From UBA5336 sp038745855 (GTDB lineage Bacteria > Pseudomonadota > Alphaproteobacteria > Caulobacterales > Hyphomonadaceae): a stretch of DNA of 64,000 nucleotides. Position numbers and translations under genes: made by a program. The DNA is taken from assembly GCA_038745855.1 (NCBI GenBank), contig JBCDLC010000015.1, positions 3,276 through 67,275 on the forward strand, in the 5' to 3' direction. Shown piece by piece: positions 33,217-41,187 of this stretch. The notes under the pieces are model-generated. The model had not been told where the DNA came from and made no database searches. It saw nothing but the letters and a program-made list of their open reading frames with translations. Positions within the stretch are counted from its first letter, which is position 1. Every line of letters starts with the position of its first letter.

Positions 33217-36047
33217 GCCGAAGAAAAGCCAACGCTGCTGGCGCGGAGAGCCGCTGGGACTTGAAGGTAGGTGTGAAATCGCTGCTCGCGCAGGATGCAA
33301 CCGCTAGACACGCGGAGGATAAGCGCGAGGCGCTGGATCTGATGTCAGACCTCGCAGACCGGACAGGATACTCCATAAGTTCCCCGGGGTTCTCCTCACT
33401 GACTGACTCCCGAGGTAACATCGCAGAATTTAACCGGGTCCTCGCCACAGGATATGGCGCGGCGGCTGCACGGGTTGGCGTGTCCGGAGCCTCGAACGCC
33501 ATCGGTACCGTGCTTGGCGGTGTCGTCCCACGGTACGCGCCGGGCCGCGACATCGTGCTGTGCGATGCGATGGCCCATAAATCGGCCCACGGTGGCATTA
33601 TAGTTTCGGGACGGAAGGCCGGCTTGGTCGGCCGGGACATCGATGCGGCTACTGGAACTCCGTTACCGATCGCCCTTCACAGTCTTGCATCCTGGATCGA
33701 GCGTCATGCGGAGCGGATTGCAGCGCTATTTCTCACCTCAACAAGCTACGAGGGCTTTGATACAAACCTTGCACCCATCAAAGCCCTCTGTGCTGAATGG
33801 GGCATCCTGCTTGTCACCGATGGCGCCTGGGCAAGTCCTTATGGACTTTTCCCAGGCTTTCCGTCGAACCCGATCGCCCATGCCGATGTGGTGATCCTAA
33901 GCCCCCATAAGGCCGGTCTCGCACCTTGCCAGACGAGTATCGTTCTGTTCAGCTCTGACCGCCTGGCAGAGCTTTATGACGAGATGGGTGAGATCGGGTT
34001 TGCAACGACTTCGCCAAACCAGTCGATGTTGGCCATTGCCGAGCACCGCATATGCAACGGGTTGGAGGGCATCGCCGATTGGGAGGCGGGGTTAGCGCTT
34101 GCCCGATCGTTGCGGCGCCAGATCAGCGAGGTGCATCCGGCACTAAAAGTGATTGAACCGAAGGACGTTGGAGCACCGTCGGGAAACCCGACACATGTGC
34201 TCATCGATTGCAGCGCATTGGGCATCGATGGCCGCTCCTGGGCAGAGGCGCTGTCGAGGGACAGATGTATCGATGTTGAACTTGCGACCGAGCGTTCCGT
34301 GCTCATGGTGATGGGGCGAACGCCGCCCTTTACCGCCGATGAACTCAGCGAGGCTCTCAGGGCCACGCTCTTTGTAGCGCTTCGAGAAGTTTCTTACGCA
34401 GCAGACGTCTCACCGTCCTGCACCGGAGGGATGCCGGCGCTCGACTGTCTCATTGATATGCGTACAGCGTTTCTTTCCGAGAGCGAATGCGTGGCGATAG
34501 AGGACGCCGTAGGGCGAATTGCGGCCTCGACCGTTTATATCTATCCGCCAGGACGCCCGTTTCTGACTTATGGTCAGCCTGTGCAGCGAGCGCATCTCAA
34601 GCGCTTGCGAGCGACCCGCTCCGACCATGCGCCGCTTGTACAGTCCCCACCCGCGCCGGATGGGATGGTCTGGGTCGTAAAGAGCGATCGGGATTACGCC
34701 CGCATCGGTTTGCCGCTCGAAATCGCAGACTGCACCATAGAAACGTGGCGGGCCGAGGCTTTGGAAACCGACGCCATCGCCCGGTATGCCGATTTCTTTG
34801 AGGAAGTCTTCGTAAACGATCCATTCGATCATTTTGCCTACGACCCAACAGATCCGCTGCACCCTGTCTCAATCGGGACCGTGATCGGCGAGCACGCGCC
34901 GGCACGGCAACCCTATCTGCACCTCGACGCTTCGCGTTCCGTAATCCTTCCCGATCATCTACGGCGCTGGATCGATCCAGAACGTTGCCGAAAGATCACA
35001 GAAAAGCGGTTGCAGTCGGACGGTGTCGTCGCGACCCTGACGGACAAAACTGGTCAACTCCGCGGGCTGATCCATGTGCGGGCTGATCGACTGGGCGTGA
35101 TGTTCGAGACGGAAGAATGGCGCGATCCCCTGCTTTTTGCGGCGGAGGAGACGACGGATCTGCTGGCTGACGCAGAGACATTTTTCGAAAAAGCCCGGTA
35201 TCATTTCGATCTTGAGCCCAATGATCAGGTCGCCACCGTCTCCTGCATGGCTCTTGACCCTGCCTACAGGGGACAGCCCAATCTCTTATATCGTATGTTC
35301 AAAGCCATAGCCGACGTGCTGCCTGAGCGGTTTATCGGCTTACCGATTCTCGCAGAGGTGCCAGATGACGGAGCAGCGCGGACAATCGACGAGGCCATCA
35401 ACGACCGGCTGGTCCACGGCTTGCTGGAGAATGGCCACAGCGTTGTGTACTCACCTTCATTTCGCTCCGTGCTGCGATATTTCGAAGACAATGGGCAGTA
35501 CTTCCGGAAGGCTTTCCGAAATCAGGTGGCGCGATCCCGGCGCCCCTATACTCCCCATCCAGCTGATAATCGCAAGGTTACCGTCCGTAGCACGAGCGAC
35601 CGGGGACGCGGCGTGTTTGCAACGAGCCGGATTGAGAAAGGCGAAACAATCGCTGTTTTCGACGGCGAACGGTATCGCGCGGCACAAGCGACCGCGCTCC
35701 CCCCCATTATGGTTGATCACGCCATACAAGTGAGCCCCGACGAGTATGTCCATGGTGCCAATGGTCTGGCGGAGCTCTGCAATCATTCTTGTGGGCCGAA
35801 TGCGGGGATCCGAAACCTGACCGAGATCTTTGCGGCACGTCCGATAGACGCTGGAGAGGAGATTTGTTGGGACTACCGATGCAGTGAGGACTCGACCTGG
35901 GTGCTCCACGGCTGCGCCTGCGGCCATGATCAATGTACAGGAACCGTTGAGGGATTTTCCTCGTTATCAAGGAAGGCTCGTCAACACTACGTTGAAAACG
36001 GGATGGTTTCCGAGTGGATCATTGCAAGAGCGAACGACGATGACTAA
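33213..36047 (+). CDS. Fusion protein: Orn/Lys/Arg decarboxylase + GNAT-like domain + SET domain
   Basis: 944 residues from ATG 33213, with GGAGGA seven bases upstream. Residues of about 40-470 are a fold-type I PLP decarboxylase: VSGASNAIGTVLGG, MAHKSAHGG (122-124), TDGAWASPYG (Asp203; compare DSAW in CadA/AdiA), the Schiff-base Lys233 in LSPHKAGLAPCQTS, TTSPNQSML and YIYPPGRPFL (442-451). The N-terminal wing domain of enterobacterial enzymes is absent. Residues of about 500-770 include a GNAT-like core (VATVSCMALDPAYRGQPNLL). Residues 788-944 are a SET domain with DRGRGVFA, CNHSCGPNAG (856-865) and EICWDY (Tyr888). A post-SET site, Cys901, 903 and 908 with Cys860, is complete. Possible output is a decarboxylated, acylated and/or N-methylated amine. 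I know of no characterised protein with this architecture. Confidence 0.85.
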   Translation: MSRRKANAAGAESRWDLKVGVKSLLAQDATARHAEDKREALDLMSDLADRTGYSISSPGFSSLTDSRGNIAEFNRVLATGYGAAAARVGVSGASNAIGTVLGGVVPRYAPGRDIVLCDAMAHKSAHGGIIVSGRKAGLVGRDIDAATGTPLPIALHSLASWIERHAERIAALFLTSTSYEGFDTNLAPIKALCAEWGILLVTDGAWASPYGLFPGFPSNPIAHADVVILSPHKAGLAPCQTSIVLFSSDRLAELYDEMGEIGFATTSPNQSMLAIAEHRICNGLEGIADWEAGLALARSLRRQISEVHPALKVIEPKDVGAPSGNPTHVLIDCSALGIDGRSWAEALSRDRCIDVELATERSVLMVMGRTPPFTADELSEALRATLFVALREVSYAADVSPSCTGGMPALDCLIDMRTAFLSESECVAIEDAVGRIAASTVYIYPPGRPFLTYGQPVQRAHLKRLRATRSDHAPLVQSPPAPDGMVWVVKSDRDYARIGLPLEIADCTIETWRAEALETDAIARYADFFEEVFVNDPFDHFAYDPTDPLHPVSIGTVIGEHAPARQPYLHLDASRSVILPDHLRRWIDPERCRKITEKRLQSDGVVATLTDKTGQLRGLIHVRADRLGVMFETEEWRDPLLFAAEETTDLLADAETFFEKARYHFDLEPNDQVATVSCMALDPAYRGQPNLLYRMFKAIADVLPERFIGLPILAEVPDDGAARTIDEAINDRLVHGLLENGHSVVYSPSFRSVLRYFEDNGQYFRKAFRNQVARSRRPYTPHPADNRKVTVRSTSDRGRGVFATSRIEKGETIAVFDGERYRAAQATALPPIMVDHAIQVSPDEYVHGANGLAELCNHSCGPNAGIRNLTEIFAARPIDAGEEICWDYRCSEDSTWVLHGCACGHDQCTGTVEGFSSLSRKARQHYVENGMVSEWIIARANDDD

Positions 36048-36957
36048 TCTAAGAGCTTTCCCGCTGGAGATCTTCGCCGTGACGAAATGCGCTTCCACCG
36101 AGAGCTTGTACAGCGCAGAAAGTCTGAACGAGATCCTTGCAGAGGCGTATGCAGCGCCTTTGGATGATCAAGGTGACCGTCAGTTCCTTGCTTTTCAGCG
36201 GAAAGCACTCCAATCATCCTTCGCGGGCCTTCGCTTCGACTTCATGGCGACCAGCATCACGAAATTGAACAGGGCCATGGAGCCGGTCGACATCAAAACA
36301 ACCTTGTTGGATCTGCCTGACGCCATCACGAAAAACTACGAGACTGTGGGCGCGCACGATATTGTTGCGCCGCTTGTATACGCCAATCCGGGGAAAGTCG
36401 TCCGACACGACGATGTGATGCCTCTCGGCCAGTGGCTGGATCATGCGTTTTACAGGCTTCACTGCCGATTATTTGGCATTGATCGAGCGATGATGATCAG
36501 CTTTCCTTGCCCTGGCCATTACACGAAGCTCGTAACATTCGAATATCTGGCCAGCAGGGAAAATATGACTTGGTCGAGTTTCGATGCCGCAAAGCTGGAG
36601 TTTGGATCATTTCCTTTCGTTCTCGCATGGCTCTATCGAAAAGACCTCATCGATGACGTGAAGTTGGAACGTAACTTTTATGCTCTGGCCGATCTCAACG
36701 CAGCCAATCTTACGCAACTCAGAAAGTTCGTGAACGATCCTTACCGGGCGCCCAAACATCACGCGTCTGATATCGGCATGAAACCGAGATCGTATACCAA
36801 CAGTCTTTACGGCCTACGGAATGGTCTTTCCGAGCGATTTGACTGGGGTGCCGATGTCGATGGAGAAAGACAGTCGCTGCGTATGCTCGATCATGATTAC
36901 AGCTTTCTTCAGATACTCGGCGATCCATCCGCGCCTCTTGTAGGCGGAAACGCATAA
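36040..36957 (+). CDS. Putative LuxR-like regulator (sensor domain plus HTH)
   Basis: 305 residues, overlapping the fusion gene by eight bases, so co-translated. The central region (MPLGQWLDHAFYRLHCRL, MMISFPCPGHYTKLVTFEYLA, ENMTWSSFDAAKLEF) has the strand and helix order of LuxR autoinducer-binding domains. The C-terminal part (LTQLRKFV, HHASDIGMKPRSYTNSLYGLRNGL) reads as a helix-turn-helix in the LuxR position. Key TraR-type residues cannot be aligned with confidence, so this is a tentative fold call. The N-terminus of about 100 residues is unrecognised. Confidence 0.5.
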   Translation: MTNLRAFPLEIFAVTKCASTESLYSAESLNEILAEAYAAPLDDQGDRQFLAFQRKALQSSFAGLRFDFMATSITKLNRAMEPVDIKTTLLDLPDAITKNYETVGAHDIVAPLVYANPGKVVRHDDVMPLGQWLDHAFYRLHCRLFGIDRAMMISFPCPGHYTKLVTFEYLASRENMTWSSFDAAKLEFGSFPFVLAWLYRKDLIDDVKLERNFYALADLNAANLTQLRKFVNDPYRAPKHHASDIGMKPRSYTNSLYGLRNGLSERFDWGADVDGERQSLRMLDHDYSFLQILGDPSAPLVGGNA

Positions 36958-37422
36958 AACCTTCTGGACTTGACTCCAGTCAGTCGATCGCATTCGGCGG
37001 ACTTGCTACGCCTGCACGAATTAGGATCGTGACGTTCGCAGTTTCCGGCGACCGTCACAGTTGATTCAGAAGGCTGGGTGAAGCCTCTAGCGTTGGGACG
37101 CGCGCGCAGGCCGGCGTCGACCGTTCATGGTCTGCGCCGGCCCATTTTTCGAAGCGATAACGCTTTTGCGCTGCTCCTCCATCGTTGTGGTTCGCCAAAC
37201 GCGGTTTGGAATGCGTGAGACTGCCTCTGAAAGCTTAATCAGCGGCACTGCGCCATGAACGCGCTTCCAACGCGTGAATACGCTCAGTGCCCACATGGAA
37301 GCACCTAAAAACGAGATGTGTGAAGAGGCTCACAGCGGGATCGGCAGCGATTGGGCATTTTGATGTCATTGGCGGTTTGGCTTGATCCCGGCGCCTAACA
37401 ACATCCAACCCAGGAGACACCC
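36958..37422. other. 465-bp spacer after the decarboxylase-SET operon
   Basis: It holds the operon terminator (separate entry) and, from about 37200, the presumed promoter region of the secreted-protein gene at 37423. A minus-strand frame at 37087-37296 crosses the terminator and is not supported. An AGTCAGTCG copy near 36976 resembles the repeats upstream of the operon. Confidence 0.5.
37109..37150 (+). terminator. Rho-independent terminator of the decarboxylase-SET operon
   Basis: GGCCGGCG at 37109-37116 pairs with CGCCGGCC at 37135-37142. An inner GACC/GGTC stem caps the hairpin, and CATTTTT follows. It lies about 150 bp after the LuxR-like stop. Confidence 0.85.
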
Positions 37423-37914
37423 ATGTCCGCTTTCAAATCACTTACTGCATCGGTTGCCTTGGCCCTTGCAGTCGCAGCATTTGCCCTTTCCAGCGGTGGC
37501 ACCGCTTCAGCTCAGAACGTCTACGGCGCGGGCCAACCCTTCGGTTCGAGTAACCACACACAGCCTGTGGCACAAGCAAGGGCTTTCACAGGCGCCACGC
37601 AGGCGTCGCCTTCAACAGCCGCGAGGTTCAACAATACCGCCTACAGAATAATCCAAGGCGACCTCATGATTGTCGTCGTCTATGCGATGAACGGCGCTTG
37701 CGAAGTAACAATGGGCGGTCGTACGCGCGGATTTCGGATGACATCGCAGGCTTGTCAGTACTCGGTGCGCGATCTCGGCCCGGGCAAAATCGAGATGACA
37801 TCTTCCATCACTTTCAATGGCCAGACCCAACGGGATACTGGCATCATGCACATGCGCAGGGATGGCAGCCTGTTCGAACCGAAAAGCCGCGGTGTCATGG
37901 TCCGTATACAATAG
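37423..37914 (+). CDS. Secreted protein of unknown function
   Basis: 163 residues with a clear signal peptide (MSAFKSLTASVALALAVAAF, cleaved near GTASAQ); GGAGA lies eight bases before the ATG. The mature part has a Ser/Thr/Gln-rich segment to about residue 70. A compact beta-rich part follows with two cysteines (MNGACEVTMGG and TSQACQYSVRD) that may form a disulfide. I recognise no domain. It stands alone, downstream of the terminator at 37109. Confidence 0.75.
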   Translation: MSAFKSLTASVALALAVAAFALSSGGTASAQNVYGAGQPFGSSNHTQPVAQARAFTGATQASPSTAARFNNTAYRIIQGDLMIVVVYAMNGACEVTMGGRTRGFRMTSQACQYSVRDLGPGKIEMTSSITFNGQTQRDTGIMHMRRDGSLFEPKSRGVMVRIQ

Positions 37915-37930
37915 GCGCCCGGATAGGCGG

Positions 37931-38647
37931 CTAGCCCGCGATGCAGCTTGTATCGGGAGACTTCGGCCGGTCATATCCTCTCAATGCTAAAGCGCCGCGA
38001 AAGTCAGCGTGGCGTTTTGCAAGACGGCAATAGTCGGCTTTAAGGCCCGCGCGGGCACGATCAAGATCGGCGGCGCCGAGAAGGGGAATACCCTCAGGGC
38101 TGACAGCGTTGACTGTCTGATCGGCCGGTAGTTTATAAAGCAGCGCGTCGGAAAGCGATTTTCCGCCAAGAATCAGCATTGAGATCCAGGCTGCAGGATC
38201 GGCCGGCGAGGACAAAACGGCCGGATCAACCACCAAGCTCGTTCCATCTTCGGTGGTGACGGTCACCGCTTCGTAATAAGAAAAGGCCCCACCACAATCG
38301 CGGCGGCTGAAGCATGATCCACGGTTCTGCACCGCTGAGAAGCCCAGGACTTTCTCATCCGGAATCGTCGGGGTTGCCACGATCCTCTCGGGTTCGAATC
38401 CCGCACCGACCAGAGCATTGACTATCACAGTTGCACGGTGGGAGCTGTTGGATGCGCGAGGATCTGTGAGAACCAGACAAGATGGGTCGGCAATTGCGAG
38501 TCTATCCTGGGTGCAGGACAAGCTCTGGGCAATTTCGAAGGCGGTTTCAGGCGCTGTCCGCGTGCTGACGCACCCGGCTAGAAAGACTGCGAGCGCCGTC
38601 ACACTCATGCACAGTTGGCTGGCACGTGGTCTATGGGTGTTCGGCAT
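37931..38647 (-). CDS. Lipoprotein of unknown function
   Basis: 238 residues from ATG 38647, preceded by AGGGAGA; an ATG at 38674 is an alternative. The signal ends in the lipobox FLAGC. The mature region carries an ATVIVNALVGAGFEPERI segment and several paired cysteines (GSCFSRRDCGG, DYCRLAKRH, TSCIAG). The pattern suggests a disulfide-bonded periplasmic domain. No function is recognised. It is convergent with 37423-37914. Confidence 0.78.
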   Translation of the reverse strand: MPNTHRPRASQLCMSVTALAVFLAGCVSTRTAPETAFEIAQSLSCTQDRLAIADPSCLVLTDPRASNSSHRATVIVNALVGAGFEPERIVATPTIPDEKVLGFSAVQNRGSCFSRRDCGGAFSYYEAVTVTTEDGTSLVVDPAVLSSPADPAAWISMLILGGKSLSDALLYKLPADQTVNAVSPEGIPLLGAADLDRARAGLKADYCRLAKRHADFRGALALRGYDRPKSPDTSCIAG

Positions 38648-38674
38648 GGGGTCTTTCTCCCTAGAATTCCGCAC

Positions 38675-38731
38675 CGATTGAAGGGACGTCGGCCGAATTT
38701 CCTCTCAGTTTAACCGCTGTCCCTTCAATCG
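38675..38731. repeat. Perfect 13-bp inverted repeat
   Basis: CGATTGAAGGGAC at 38675-38687 is exactly inverted at 38719-38731, with a 31-bp spacer. It lies between the stop of the membrane protein gene at 38763 and the start of the lipoprotein gene at 38647, both on the minus strand. There is no T-tract, so operator, attenuator or RNA-processing roles are all open. Confidence 0.6.
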
Positions 38732-38762
38732 CTGTGCCAGCGATCGGTGACCGCACGAAAGA

Positions 38763-39278
38763 TCAAGCGGTATCCTTATTGGAGCAAGCTTTGTTCAAGG
38801 CATCGATCGCCTGGCGAAGGTTTAGCGGGGTTCGCATGTGATACCGGCGCATGGCAAAAGCCGCGATCGCGATCATCGCTGCCATCATGGCGAGGAACAT
38901 TCCGAACGTGTGCACCATGGTGCCGGGCGCCGTCGGTGGCCAGCGGCCTGCTAAAGTCCAGATTTCAAACCACAAACGGCTGAACACCATCATCACCGGC
39001 GGGACAACCAACCCGACCAAAAGAGCTGCAGCGAAGAAATAGGTGGCCCCGCGCGGCGCTTCGGATTGGAGATAGGCGTTCTCGAAGGCGTCCTGGGTCA
39101 CATGCTCAGCCAAGGCGCCCTGCTCCATGCGAGCGGCGTAAACCCGTGCGGCATCACTTCGGGTCGTGCTCCAACGCCAAGTCAGAACGGCGCCCCAGAC
39201 CAGAAAGATGCCGAAAAACAGCACCACGACCCAGCCCACGTGTAAGTTCGGCAAAATGGCAAACGTATCCTGACGCAT
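38763..39278 (-). CDS. Membrane protein of unknown function
   Basis: 171 residues with three hydrophobic segments: VGWVVVLFFGIFLVWGAVLTW near the N-terminus, ATYFFAAALLVGLVVPPVMMVF in the middle, and MFLAMMAAMIAIAAFAM near the C-terminus. A charged region of about 40 residues separates the first two. No motif is recognised. It precedes a lipoprotein gene on the same strand, separated by the inverted repeat at 38675. Confidence 0.7.
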   Translation of the reverse strand: MRQDTFAILPNLHVGWVVVLFFGIFLVWGAVLTWRWSTTRSDAARVYAARMEQGALAEHVTQDAFENAYLQSEAPRGATYFFAAALLVGLVVPPVMMVFSRLWFEIWTLAGRWPPTAPGTMVHTFGMFLAMMAAMIAIAAFAMRRYHMRTPLNLRQAIDALNKACSNKDTA

Positions 39279-39334
39279 GGATGGTCAGCCTTCTCCACTA
39301 TCCGCTCAGCCTTCAGGTCTAGAAACCATATGCG

Positions 39335-40246
39335 TCAAACCGCATGGGCAGATTCGTAGACAAGCATGGCCCGTTTTCGCGCCACGCCCCAGTGATAGTT
39401 ATGCAGCCGATGATCTGACGCCAAGGCCCTGTGACAGGGTATGAACCAGCTTATGGGGTTCGCGCCGACTGCAGCGCCGACCGCGCGTGCGGCTTTAGGC
39501 GCTCCAACCGCCTTCGCCAGTGTGCCGTATGTCTGCACCCGTCCGGGAGGGATCGCGATCAGCGCCCGCCAGATCTGACGGCGGAACGGCGTGCCGTAAA
39601 GCGCAACAGGTAGCGGTTCACCATCTTCAAATACATGGCCCGCGAGGCTTTCCGCAGCGCCATCATCGCGATCAATTTGCGCGGCCGGATAGCGGCGCGT
39701 GAGATCCTCAAACGCCTGGGCTTCGGGGCGCCCCATGTGTTCGAAGCCAGTGCGCTTTGGCGCGTCCTCATCGATAAAGCCGAGGGCGACAAGGCCGCGG
39801 GGGCCGATCAGCCAAACGCCCATGCCAAACGGGGTTGGGGCCTTCCCGATCGTTAGATGGGCGCCGTCGCCGCCAGTCTTGGCTTCGCCCGGTGTGAGCC
39901 CTTCGTGGGCGATGAACAGGTCATGCAGCCGCGCCGAGCCAGATAGGCCGGTCTCAAGCGCGGTGTCGAGGACGGAGGCGCCCTGCCGCAAGAGATCACC
40001 AGCAACTCCATGGGCCAGCGCGGCCTGATATTGCTTAGGACTGAGGCCCGCCCAACGCGTGAACTCGCGCTGGAAATGGTGAGGCGACAACCCCGCTGCA
40101 TCCGCACAGGCTGCAAGGTCTGGGCGTTCACGCCAGGTGTCACCCATAAAACCAAGCATATTGGCCATTCGGCTGTAGGCGGCGGCGCGCACGTCCAACG
40201 GCACTGGTGGAGATGACATGTCGGGACGCGGTATGGTCTGAGGCAT
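39335..40246 (-). CDS. Ada-like AraC-type HTH plus O6-alkylguanine-DNA methyltransferase
   Basis: 303 residues. An AraC-type HTH spans about residues 40-120 (LAACADAAGLSPHHFQREFTRWAGLSPKQY). The C-terminal alkyltransferase has FRRQIWRALIAIPPGRVQTYGTLA and the active-site PCHRALA. The N-terminal zinc domain of full Ada, which repairs phosphotriesters and gives methylation-dependent activation, is missing. It repairs O6-methylguanine by suicide transfer to Cys; its regulatory role is uncertain. Confidence 0.93.
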   Translation of the reverse strand: MPQTIPRPDMSSPPVPLDVRAAAYSRMANMLGFMGDTWRERPDLAACADAAGLSPHHFQREFTRWAGLSPKQYQAALAHGVAGDLLRQGASVLDTALETGLSGSARLHDLFIAHEGLTPGEAKTGGDGAHLTIGKAPTPFGMGVWLIGPRGLVALGFIDEDAPKRTGFEHMGRPEAQAFEDLTRRYPAAQIDRDDGAAESLAGHVFEDGEPLPVALYGTPFRRQIWRALIAIPPGRVQTYGTLAKAVGAPKAARAVGAAVGANPISWFIPCHRALASDHRLHNYHWGVARKRAMLVYESAHAV

Positions 40247-40330
40247 ACTTGGGGCTATGGCAAAGACGGAGGCAAGCGACGACCCGGAACTTGCTATTCA
40301 CCCTAACGATGTATGCCCGTGGAGCAGCCG

Positions 40331-40690
40331 TCAGGCAACCGCCGTGACCCAGGGGGACTGGGCTTCGTCTTGGGCATCCCTAAAGATCTGCAGAACTTCT
40401 TCAGCAAATGAATTGATCCTGGGCTCGCTCGGTCCGGACGCTTTAGGCACGAATTGAGCAGCGTTTGCCCCGGTCTTCGCAACGATCAGCGCGGCGAGAT
40501 CAAGCGCACACTCGACCGTAAGATCCTCACCGGCACCGCGGACATCATCAATGACCTGGCGGACAAAATCCACGGCGTCCCTTGCCCGCAGGGCTGTCGG
40601 ATCACCGCATCCAATGATCCGCCACCGCCGCGCTAGGCGGTGCTCCGGAAGTTCCAGATCCAGAACCCGATCATTCAGAAGAAAGAGCAT
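40331..40690 (-). CDS. Conserved-looking hypothetical protein
   Basis: 119 residues, mostly helical by pattern, starting MLFLLNDRVLDLELPEHRLARR and with VDFVRQVIDDVRGAGEDL in the middle. I recognise no domain. A five-codon mini-ORF (40707-40690, MRGGA) with a good Shine-Dalgarno (GGAG) ends as TAATG on this start, so it may be translated by reinitiation. It lies between the DUF1491 gene and the Ada-like gene. Confidence 0.6.
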   Translation of the reverse strand: MLFLLNDRVLDLELPEHRLARRWRIIGCGDPTALRARDAVDFVRQVIDDVRGAGEDLTVECALDLAALIVAKTGANAAQFVPKASGPSEPRINSFAEEVLQIFRDAQDEAQSPWVTAVA

Positions 40691-40707
40691 TAAGCGCCCC
40701 CGCGCAT
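40690..40707 (-). promoter_or_regulatory. Five-codon mini-ORF (leader) before the 40331-40690 gene
   Basis: ATG CGC GGG GGC GCT TAA, preceded by GAGGAG six to seven bases upstream. Its stop shares a base with the next ATG (TAATG). The downstream gene has no other ribosome-binding site, so the mini-ORF probably delivers ribosomes to it. Confidence 0.45.
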
Positions 40708-40747
40708 GTTTGTCTCCTCACGTGAATAGCCATGTTTTAAGAAAGAG

Positions 40748-41122
40748 TTACACGTCCGGAAGAAACGGCGAATTTGGCGAAAATTCTACGGGATCGTCCA
40801 AAAAGTGGCGGCCGTTCCGGTCTTCGATCTCAACGATCCAGAGGTCCCCGTCCCGCTCTTGTGCCCTGGCAATGTAGGCATCGACCCCTGCTTCATCTGG
40901 GCCGACACCTTGCAAGGCCAGGTCTTGGAACACGCGGCCCCCATCGATCGAATGACCAGGACGGAGCGCCAGGGCCGTGCCATCCAGTCGGGCCACCTTA
41001 ACTAGCAGGTCACCTCGCTCGGCATCGCCCTTCTGCAAAATGAAAGCAGAAACGCCTACGAGGTTGGCCCGCCGAACAAGCGCTGAGACAATCAGATGCG
41101 TAGGAAGACGAGCACTATCCAT
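40748..41122 (-). CDS. DUF1491 family protein
   Basis: 124 residues matching the alphaproteobacterial DUF1491 family. The N-terminus is RLPTHLIVSALVRRANLVGVS, followed by AFILQKGDAERGDLLVKVARLDG and a C-terminal DLWIVEIEDRNGRHFL. It is cytosolic, with no known function. It lies 65 bp downstream of the histidine kinase gene on the same strand. Confidence 0.88.
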   Translation of the reverse strand: MDSARLPTHLIVSALVRRANLVGVSAFILQKGDAERGDLLVKVARLDGTALALRPGHSIDGGRVFQDLALQGVGPDEAGVDAYIARAQERDGDLWIVEIEDRNGRHFLDDPVEFSPNSPFLPDV

Positions 41123-41187
41123 GCAGCTAAGCTCGAACGGGTTACGACCAGTTGCAAGTGAACAGTGCTCCGCGAGGCGCCCATATG

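Noticed and set aside
37087..37296. Minus-strand 69-residue frame after the decarboxylase-SET operon
   Set aside because: It crosses the operon terminator hairpin and has no recognisable sequence.
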